Assembly: GCA_027575765.1 (NCBI GenBank)
Contig: JANBPT010001198.1
Coordinates: 1-12,585, forward strand
DNA from: Tieghemiomyces parasiticus
Lineage: Eukaryota > Kickxellomycota > Dimargaritomycetes > Dimargaritales > Dimargaritaceae
Reading direction: 5' to 3'
DNA length: 12,585 nucleotides
Under the pieces are notes generated by a model that saw nothing but the letters and a program-made list of their open reading frames with translations, did no database searches and was not told the origin of the DNA. The first letter of the stretch is position 1. Each line of letters starts with the position of its first letter. This document shows, piece by piece, positions 6,299-12,585 of this stretch. Made by a program: the position numbers and the translations under genes.

Positions 6299-6940
6299 AT
6301 GAAGCGCAACTCGCAGCTACCCAACGTCCACCTCCGCAAGGACTGGAAGCGTCGCGTGCGCACCTGGTTCGACCAGCCGGCTAAGGCCCAGGCCCGCCGT
6401 ACCACCCGTGCCCGGAAGGCTGCCCTCATTGCCCCGCGCCCGGTTGACGGTCCCCTGCGCCCTGCCGTGCGTTGCCCCACTGTCCGCTACAACATGCGCC
6501 TGCGTGTGGGCCGCGGCTTCACCCACGAGGAGATCAAGGCTGCTGGCCTGAACGCCAAGTACGCTCGTACCATTGGTATCGCCATCGACCACCGCCGGAC
6601 CAACAAGTCGGAGGAGTCTTTGGAGCGGAACGTACAGCGCCTGAAGGCCTACCTGGCCAAGCTGATTGTGTTCCCGCTCAAGGCCCAGAAGGCCAAGGCT
6701 GCCGCCTTCCCGGCCGCCCACGACGCCGCCTCGGTCGAGGAGGCCCAGGCCGTCCCTCAGCTCCAGGGTCCTCTCTTCAAGGTTACCTCCCAGAAGGAAG
6801 CCACCGAGGTCCGTGCCCCCACCGCCGAGGAGAAGGAGTTCTCCGGGTTCCGCGCCCTCCGCAAGGCCCGTTACAACACCCTCAACAAGGGTACCCGCGC
6901 CACCATGGCCGCCAAGCGCGCCGAGGCCGAGCGCAACTAA
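6299..6940 (+). CDS. RPL13: 60S ribosomal protein L13 (eL13)
   Basis: A structural protein of the large cytosolic ribosomal subunit. The 213-residue product matches eukaryotic eL13 end to end: LPNVHLRKDWKRRV (7-20), TWFDQPAK (22-29), an Arg/Lys-rich stretch, IAPRPVDGPLRPAVRCPTVR (44-63), VGRGFTHEEIKAAGL (70-84), ARTIGIAIDHRRTNKSEESL (89-108), and NVQRLKAYLAKLIVFP (111-126). After that come a variable Ala/Lys-rich linker, EEKEF-GFRALRKAR, and a basic/acidic tail. Length is normal (yeast and human about 200-211). The ATG at 6299 is the first in frame after the intron acceptor and gives the expected N-terminus to within one to three residues. A tiny extra N-terminal exon cannot be excluded. Codons are strongly G/C-ending (AAG, CGC, GCC, CTG), as expected for high expression. 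This bias also opens long meaningless frames on both strands here. Confidence 0.98.
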   Translation: MKRNSQLPNVHLRKDWKRRVRTWFDQPAKAQARRTTRARKAALIAPRPVDGPLRPAVRCPTVRYNMRLRVGRGFTHEEIKAAGLNAKYARTIGIAIDHRRTNKSEESLERNVQRLKAYLAKLIVFPLKAQKAKAAAFPAAHDAASVEEAQAVPQLQGPLFKVTSQKEATEVRAPTAEEKEFSGFRALRKARYNTLNKGTRATMAAKRAEAERN

Positions 6941-7837
6941 GCACTGCAGATTTAAGGTCGCTCATTTCGTGGAGCGTTTCATTCTTTGGTTTGGGTTGCT
7001 TCCGCTTACTTCAATATAAACACGAATCCCTTGCCATGCTTCGATGTACACTACTTTAGACGCTATTTATTCGGACGGATTCCAGATTTGTGATTAAGGC
7101 CCCGGCCGCCCATGTAGTGGGGCACGTCCCCTCTACAGGAATTGCCTGCTATTTGAATTCTACGACAAGTATCTCCTGCCTACTGAGAAAATGAAAAGAG
7201 GGGTTTCATAATCGTTGCGACCCACGCCACAGCGAAGCCCTTGGCAAGCCTGCCAAGCCTGGTTGTGTGTTTCCATGTTGGTCTTTGTGGCGGTAATGGG
7301 TGTGCCAGGGCTGCGGCTCCACACACGCAACGGAACCACTCATCCCCCTGTCAAAGGCTCCGTATCACTCGGTAGACGAATGACTGTCGGAATCAAAATC
7401 TGATAACGGGTCCGCAGTCGCAGCCGTCCCGCTGATGGCAGGGTATTATCGGACCCTAGCTGTCTCCCGGGGGTCACAGGGGCCACCGCCGTCCAATCGA
7501 ACGGCCCTGGGCTAGCCGAAGGGTCCGAGGCGTTTACCCCGAGCGGCTGTGGTAGTGATCCGGGGAGGGGGAGTCTGATGACCGTGCAGCTCGACGCACC
7601 TCGGGGTGTCTGCTATCCGTCATCCCACCCGCTTCGATGCCGCAGGCGTTCCCACAGATTAGGTACTGTTGGGAGGTGGGGTAGAAGGTCCAGGCTACAT
7701 CCGAGTCTCGTACTTGTTCTACCCCACACAGCACCTGTTGGACCACCGCGCGCATTTACCCACTTGTCGTTTGCTATTGATTGTCTCTGTATCCTGTGAC
7801 ACCACTCTCCTCCCCCTAGTCACACTGTCCAGGTCAG
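6941..7837. other. RPL13 3' flank and intergenic region
   Basis: AATATAAA at 7013-7020, 73 nt past the eL13 stop, is the best poly(A)-signal candidate. Farther on there is no supported gene. An ATG at 7275 opens 42 codons beginning MLVFVAVMGVPGLRLHTRNG, which is signal-like but short. Overlapping 73-codon ATG frames face each other at 7578-7799 (plus) and 7755-7534 (minus). CTTGGCA-AGCC-TGCCAAG at 7240-7257 is a perfect 7-bp inverted repeat with a 4-base spacer. It overlaps a 10-bp-period direct repeat of CAAGCCTG. Confidence 0.45.
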
Positions 7838-7990
7838 CTACCTCCTGAGTCTGCCCTCCTCCGGTGTGGTCTCCAGCCTTTTTGACCAGGCTTGCCATCC
7901 CTCCAGCAGCAGCTTTTCCATCTTGCTCTCCCACCAACTCCGCCCATACTTAGGCTTCGTTAGCCTCATTACCGCGTAGGACCGCCCCAT
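7838..7990 (-). CDS. Small 50-residue ORF, possible mitoribosomal uL30-like fragment or novel small gene
   Basis: The minus-strand ATG at 7990 sits in a strong context (AAGATGG) and opens 50 codons to TAG at 7840-7838. The peptide runs MGRSYAVMRLTKPKYGRSWW, then ESKMEKLLLEGWQAWSKRLE and a basic/acidic end. It is highly charged and protein-like. The spacing W-E-x-x-M-x-K-x-L-x-L-E, with a preceding V-x-R-(L/I) strand, resembles the core of mitochondrial ribosomal protein uL30 as I recall it from animals. The conserved continuation after the core is missing, so this is only a suggestion. The frame is open further upstream to 8083, where TTTAG could be a splice acceptor. It would be head-to-head with the gene at 8096, only 105 bp between ATGs. 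It may be a real small gene, an exon or a remnant. Confidence 0.3.
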   Translation of the reverse strand: MGRSYAVMRLTKPKYGRSWWESKMEKLLLEGWQAWSKRLETTPEEGRLRR

Positions 7991-8095
7991 CTTTGAACCA
8001 CCTTGAAATGACCCTCTGTCCTGCGGCGGTACATACCTCCCGTCCTCAGTAGGGGCTGGTACGTTTGCAACCCTAAATTAACTCTACCCTCCCCG

Positions 8096-11000
8096 ATGGC
8101 TGACGCAGCAAATCTCCTACCATCACGTCACCCGGGGGCGGCGGCCGACCCGGCCCTGGCCAAGGCCGCTCGGGAGGGGGCCCGGTCACTGATGCAGTAC
8201 TTACTACGTCGTCCCGGTGACCACTTTGCGCGCAAGGATGTCCAGAAACAGTTGGCCGCCCTGCCTTGGGACCTCGTGACCCGCACCCTGGACTACTGCC
8301 TGCGCCAGCGGGACCATGAAGCCGAGCGACAAGGTACCACCGCGACCGCGGACGAGACCACTTCGCTAACCACGCCCAGCATCCACCAGGCAACTATGTT
8401 TGACCGCTGGATTGAACGCCAGCGTCATTTTGTTGGCGTCTTTGGCCTTCTGCTCCGGATCGGCCGATTTAAGGCCCAGAAGCAGTCCCGATCGAAACCA
8501 ACCGGTCTTCCCCGGTACGCACCCGGATTGGAGGATGGTCGGTACCAAGTTTCCGACTCCGTTGCACGCCGCCTGGTCCATGTGCTGTTGAGCGACTCCC
8601 GTTCCCTATCCCGTCCACTCGCTGAGACTGGGCTAACACTCCTCACCCTTGTCAGTGCTTGGGCTACCCCATTGCCCGCAGACCCGGCAGTCCCGGCACT
8701 AATGGTGGAGGGTGCCGTGATACCCGGCCACATCCTCGTCACGACCCTCAACGCTACAGACGCCTACGCTTATTTCATGGACCAGGCCCGGCAGTCGACC
8801 TCGTACGCCTACCGGTGCCGTGTTATCGGTCTGCTCAGTGCTTACCTTCCCGCATTGGTGACTCGCCACAAGGACGCTGCTCTGCTCTGTTGGGCAATTG
8901 ATTTAATGGCTTATCCCGCGCATGCGCATCGCCCCGTAGCCACCCCGACCACCGATACTATGCCCTCGTCCCGCTCTGTCCCATACCTCACCCCACCGGT
9001 CTGCAACTACCTGGCTCGCTGCGCCCTCTTTCTGCGCAAGCTCATCAACGCCCAGCCGGCCCAGCTCTTCGATATCCCCGTGGCCCATACCACTGCGCTG
9101 ATGACCCTGTGGAAAGACGTTGCCACGGTTATCCTTGGCTACCTACCAGCCCACATGGATCAGATGGTACCCACGGGTCCGCTTCCAGCGTCCGTGCCTG
9201 CATCCTTCCAACGTCTGTTCGCCTGTCTCATGCACCCGGTCGGTCGGCTCTGCCGATCCCTGTGCACCAATTACGATCTGTTCGCCCAGTCCCGTGCATT
9301 CCACGTTTGTGTGCTCTTAACCCAGGGTGTCGGCCAGCGCATCCTCCAGATCACGCAGCCGGCACAGCCTGCCGACAGTGTGAGTGCAGACCGGGCCGAT
9401 TTTCTCTGGCTATGGTGGCTGCTTAAGCGACTTCTCAAGCTGTGTAACGAAGCTGCCCGGAACTTTTGTTACGCCGCCAATTCCGACCTGATCGCGCATA
9501 TGGTAGTGGGCCTGCTGAAGGTATTGGTAGCCCACCGGTTTGAGCGGCCGGCTCCTATCGGTGCCTCTACCACCGTGACAGCGCCTTCCCCGGGTGGGCG
9601 CTATGTCCCACCCGGGGGCCTCCTTGCGTCTGCCACGCTCGACTCGGCCGATCCGGTGGACACATCGTGGGGTATGGCTGCTCCAGGGGCTACCAGTCGT
9701 GACCTTTCAGAGTACTTTGAGCTGGCCGATCATTTTACAATGGACATGGACGGGGAGGCGTGGATGAATATTAGTCACCCTCCCACCGCCCCTACTGCCA
9801 ACGTCGCCCCGATTCCAAAAGCTGCCCTGGACGTCTTTGGCATGTCTCTTGCTGAAACCCTGCCGCTCATCTTCGAAATACTCCAGTACATCAAGAAGAA
9901 TAACCACCCCTCTACCTGGCCAACCGGGCGCAGCGCCGCTATGGAGACCCTCCTCTTACTTCTTATCCAGGTGGACGAAGTGGCCCGCACGTCCGACGGG
10001 GCCCCGCTCTCCAGCCCGGAGGCGGATCCCGGTGGTGGTGGCCTGGACAGCGTGACCTCTTGGTATGTCCTCATCGCCAAGGTCCAGATCGCCACTCTGA
10101 CTTCGGTGCGCAAGTTTTTCCCCAGTCTCCCGCAGTACCGTCACGGGAGTGTCGCGCCACGGTCGCCGCCGCTGACGCCGCACGGTAACTCGCACCTGGC
10201 CGAGGCCGCGCAAGCTATGTTCCGTTACCTCTTGGGCGTCGGCACCCCTTCGGTGGACTCTGGACCGCGTTCCTCATCGTTACCACCGTCTCCTGCCACG
10301 CGCGAGGCGTCTACCCGCCTTCCCTTGTTTAAATCGCTGCGCTATGAAGCGGCCCACACTTTGGCCACCATGGCCCAGTCCTACGCCATGCGCGTTTCCC
10401 TGGTCGCCGCCCCAGCTAGTCTGGTGCTGCTGGATTACGACCTACCCGCCTGGTTGCTCGCGGAGTTCCCCGGAAAGGAGGGTCGCGTCGACAATTACAC
10501 CCGGGGCCTGACCAACTTTATCCTCTACTATCTGGCCGGGACCTTAAACGAGGCCTACGTGCGCATGAAATTCGCAGACCGTCTCCCCGTGGCCAGGTTC
10601 CTCATCGTCAGCCTCAACTCAACTCTGCGTCTGCTCGAGCAGCCCGTGGACGCGGGGCACCGCGATGTCCTGCAGGAACTTCTCGACGGGCTGTTTGACC
10701 AGCTTCGTAATTTCTGGCTGGACCCGGATCTCCTTCGCGCCTTGGTGGACTGTCCTGTTGAGACCCTGCGTCGTGGATCCGCTCCCGCCGACTGGCAACG
10801 GACGCCAGTGGTGGATGCGCCCGATAGTCCGGCACCAAAGATCGTCGACGGGGTAGCCATGCCAACCCCGCCCGTTCCTACCCTCCCAGCTTGGCACCTC
10901 AGCCGTACGACGGCCGAGGCCGTGCGACAGTGCACGTGGCGGGATGGCACTCCCCGGCTCTCTATCGTGGCCGTCTTGGCTCATGTTCTCCGCAGCTGGT

Positions 11001-12585
11001 CTACAGCTAACCAGGCGGCCTCACCGGGCGGGCCCATGTCCCAGCCAAACGAATATACCGGGCCTGAAGCGCGGTCGACAACTGTCCGCTCCCTTCCCAA
11101 CAACTCTCACGGGCCGACCGGATCGTCCCCAACCACCGCTACAGCCACCGTCACCACCGCCTGGACTGGCTCTCGCAACCACAGCTACCGCGACCGCGTA
11201 TTGATAAGTGCCATGGAGGTGCTCTATATGGTGCGTACGCAGATGCGCTACCAACGTGATCTACTCTACGTTGTGGCCCAGCGTTGGCGAGATTTTAAAT
11301 ACGATACCGCCGAGGGCCGCGACCCTTTCCGTAATTACCTAACCGATAGCGCGGGGTGGTGTCTCGAGCTGGCTAACGTGTCCGCCCTCACAGGTCTTTA
11401 TGGTATTCTCACAGGCCTGGCCACCACTCGGCCGTCCGAGGTCCGGACGGTCCGCACCGTGGGGTCCTCTCCAGCTTCCCCGATGGCGGCCCCCAGTATT
11501 ACGGTTAGCCGCCGGCTACCTCCCCACGCGTGGGTTGCGCAAACCTGGGTACCCACCACAGCTGAACTCGCGCCCCTGGCCGTACGGTTTGTCGATATCG
11601 CCGTTCAGACGTTGCCCCGCAACGCGGCCATTGGCCGGCCCCCGCCCGGATTCCCAACCTTTCTGACCCTTGACGAGGCCGTGGCCGTCCAGGCTGTGTA
11701 CTGTTCCGGAGGACCTGGTTCTGAGAGCGCCGATCTGTGGTATTCCGCTACTCAAAACGCAGAGGGCAACGTTTCCGCCCCCCACATTCTGTTTATGTCG
11801 TCCCGGTTGTCTAGTATTTTCTCGATGCTCCTGCCCAGCGAGACTCTGGATGTCTTTTGGCGTCGAACTGCCCGACCAGGTCCCATTGATGATCCTCTCC
11901 AGCCCTCCGGGTGTATATCCGCTCCGTCGTCGCCTACCCTGGGTAGCAGCAGCGACGGTTCTCCACATTCGCCTTCACTCACCCAGACCAATGCCCACCG
12001 GTCTCGGGCGCCCCGTACCATCCTCGAGGACGGCGCTGATGATGACGAACTCGCCAGCTTTATGACGGGATGCCAAGCGATCCACTTCCTAGCCTGGCAG
12101 CGGCAGGACGAATTCGCAGCCGCAGTAGATAGCTGCTGCGAGGACTTGCGTGGAGCGTGTACTCAGAGTCTACCCGCATACATCGCCACCCTATCCGGCC
12201 TTCCAGGCCCCCTGCCAGTGGTAATCACCTGCGAAGTTCGTAGTGGACTTGGCACCTCGACTCGATCTTACCAGCTCCCGGATCGACCCTGTGCTGACCC
12301 GTTTAGGCACCTCCTAACCAACGGTCAGGCGCTACAGTCGGTACATGACCTCCTCAACTACTCGGACCTTGAAGTCCTTGACCCTATCACGGCTGACCGG
12401 CTGGTTACTACAGATGACCCGACCATGGTCACCTTTGAGTACCTCGTGGACTCCACCTTCGGCACCGGATTTGGGAGCCCAATCCAAACTAGTGCTACCG
12501 CTACCGGCCAGCTCACCATTAGACTGCCGCGAGATTTGGCCCGCGCGCTCTCCCCGGCCTTCGCCGCCATGCTGGACGCCCCCTT
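8096..12585 (+). CDS. Very large unidentified protein, N-terminal 1,496 residues, open at the right edge
   Basis: From ATG 8096 one frame runs without a stop to the window end: 1,496 complete codons with consistent G/C-ending usage. It is certainly coding and apparently intronless here. No stop is reached, so the protein is longer. No catalytic motif is recognisable. The protein is Leu/Ala-rich with amphipathic helices, for example about 95-175, 200-265, 300-480 (with FLWLWWLLKRLLKLC at 436-450), 580-715, 740-905 and 1030-1110. These are separated by Pro/Ser/Thr-rich, probably disordered linkers at about 487-525, 561-575, 635-654, 715-740, 909-934, 974-1027, 1120-1136 and 1260-1309; the last has several SP motifs and is followed by acidic EDGADDDELASF. 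This suggests a large alpha-solenoid scaffold such as a nucleoporin, a PI4-kinase alpha N-terminus, or a trafficking or nuclear-transport factor, but none could be matched. The start context is weak at -3 (C), with G at +4; the leader is C/T-rich. Confidence 0.9.
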   Translation, partial: MADAANLLPSRHPGAAADPALAKAAREGARSLMQYLLRRPGDHFARKDVQKQLAALPWDLVTRTLDYCLRQRDHEAERQGTTATADETTSLTTPSIHQATMFDRWIERQRHFVGVFGLLLRIGRFKAQKQSRSKPTGLPRYAPGLEDGRYQVSDSVARRLVHVLLSDSRSLSRPLAETGLTLLTLVSAWATPLPADPAVPALMVEGAVIPGHILVTTLNATDAYAYFMDQARQSTSYAYRCRVIGLLSAYLPALVTRHKDAALLCWAIDLMAYPAHAHRPVATPTTDTMPSSRSVPYLTPPVCNYLARCALFLRKLINAQPAQLFDIPVAHTTALMTLWKDVATVILGYLPAHMDQMVPTGPLPASVPASFQRLFACLMHPVGRLCRSLCTNYDLFAQSRAFHVCVLLTQGVGQRILQITQPAQPADSVSADRADFLWLWWLLKRLLKLCNEAARNFCYAANSDLIAHMVVGLLKVLVAHRFERPAPIGASTTVTAPSPGGRYVPPGGLLASATLDSADPVDTSWGMAAPGATSRDLSEYFELADHFTMDMDGEAWMNISHPPTAPTANVAPIPKAALDVFGMSLAETLPLIFEILQYIKKNNHPSTWPTGRSAAMETLLLLLIQVDEVARTSDGAPLSSPEADPGGGGLDSVTSWYVLIAKVQIATLTSVRKFFPSLPQYRHGSVAPRSPPLTPHGNSHLAEAAQAMFRYLLGVGTPSVDSGPRSSSLPPSPATREASTRLPLFKSLRYEAAHTLATMAQSYAMRVSLVAAPASLVLLDYDLPAWLLAEFPGKEGRVDNYTRGLTNFILYYLAGTLNEAYVRMKFADRLPVARFLIVSLNSTLRLLEQPVDAGHRDVLQELLDGLFDQLRNFWLDPDLLRALVDCPVETLRRGSAPADWQRTPVVDAPDSPAPKIVDGVAMPTPPVPTLPAWHLSRTTAEAVRQCTWRDGTPRLSIVAVLAHVLRSWSTANQAASPGGPMSQPNEYTGPEARSTTVRSLPNNSHGPTGSSPTTATATVTTAWTGSRNHSYRDRVLISAMEVLYMVRTQMRYQRDLLYVVAQRWRDFKYDTAEGRDPFRNYLTDSAGWCLELANVSALTGLYGILTGLATTRPSEVRTVRTVGSSPASPMAAPSITVSRRLPPHAWVAQTWVPTTAELAPLAVRFVDIAVQTLPRNAAIGRPPPGFPTFLTLDEAVAVQAVYCSGGPGSESADLWYSATQNAEGNVSAPHILFMSSRLSSIFSMLLPSETLDVFWRRTARPGPIDDPLQPSGCISAPSSPTLGSSSDGSPHSPSLTQTNAHRSRAPRTILEDGADDDELASFMTGCQAIHFLAWQRQDEFAAAVDSCCEDLRGACTQSLPAYIATLSGLPGPLPVVITCEVRSGLGTSTRSYQLPDRPCADPFRHLLTNGQALQSVHDLLNYSDLEVLDPITADRLVTTDDPTMVTFEYLVDSTFGTGFGSPIQTSATATGQLTIRLPRDLARALSPAFAAMLDAP

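Noticed and set aside
6317..7059. Long frames overlapping eL13 (about 134 codons antisense, 195 and 117 codons sense)
   Set aside because: They are by-products of the strong G/C third-position bias of eL13. The products are compositionally distorted (Pro/Arg or Gly runs) and match nothing.
8425..12065. Many frames of 60-150 codons on both strands across the large gene
   Set aside because: All lie inside the single 1,496-codon frame, have biased composition and are explained as shadows of it.

Overview
The window is nuclear DNA of a eukaryote, very probably a fungus. The two identifiable genes are a fungal-type 6,7-dimethyl-8-ribityllumazine synthase (riboflavin biosynthesis, absent from animals) and the cytosolic ribosomal protein eL13. 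GT-AG splice signals, TATA boxes and AATAAA-type poly(A) signals occur at sensible places. Gene bodies use mostly G/C-ending codons, while the spacers are more AT-rich and full of stops. An early-diverging fungus would fit, but I cannot fix the phylum from these sequences.

Layout: (1) 1-212, minus: probable first coding exon of a gene running off the left edge, ending in a clean splice donor. (2) 213-884: promoter side of that gene and 3' flank of RIB4, with an E-box palindrome, paired inverted CCAAT boxes and the RIB4 poly(A) signal. (3) 885-1529, minus: RIB4, complete and intronless. (4) 1530-5931: about 4.4 kb of mostly low-coding sequence. It holds one fairly supported small gene (4309-4650, plus), predicted to encode a 113-residue secreted protein with its own TATA box and poly(A) signal. 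It also holds weaker exon-like stretches (2317-2499 minus, 2842-3159 plus, 5126-5383 plus) and several short inverted repeats. (5) 5932-6940, plus: eL13 (RPL13), with an intron that appears to end one base before the start codon. (6) 6941-8095: intergenic, with a 50-codon minus-strand ORF that may be a real small gene or a remnant. (7) 8096 to the right edge, plus: one uninterrupted reading frame of 1,496 complete codons with no stop. It encodes a very large, helix-rich protein with Pro/Ser/Thr-rich spacers that I cannot assign to a family.

The genes show no shared pathway; this looks like ordinary chromosomal gene order. I saw no mobile element, CRISPR array, rRNA, convincing tRNA or viral sequence. 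The items most worth following are the giant unassigned protein, the small secreted protein, and the short exon-like pieces that simple ORF calling would miss.
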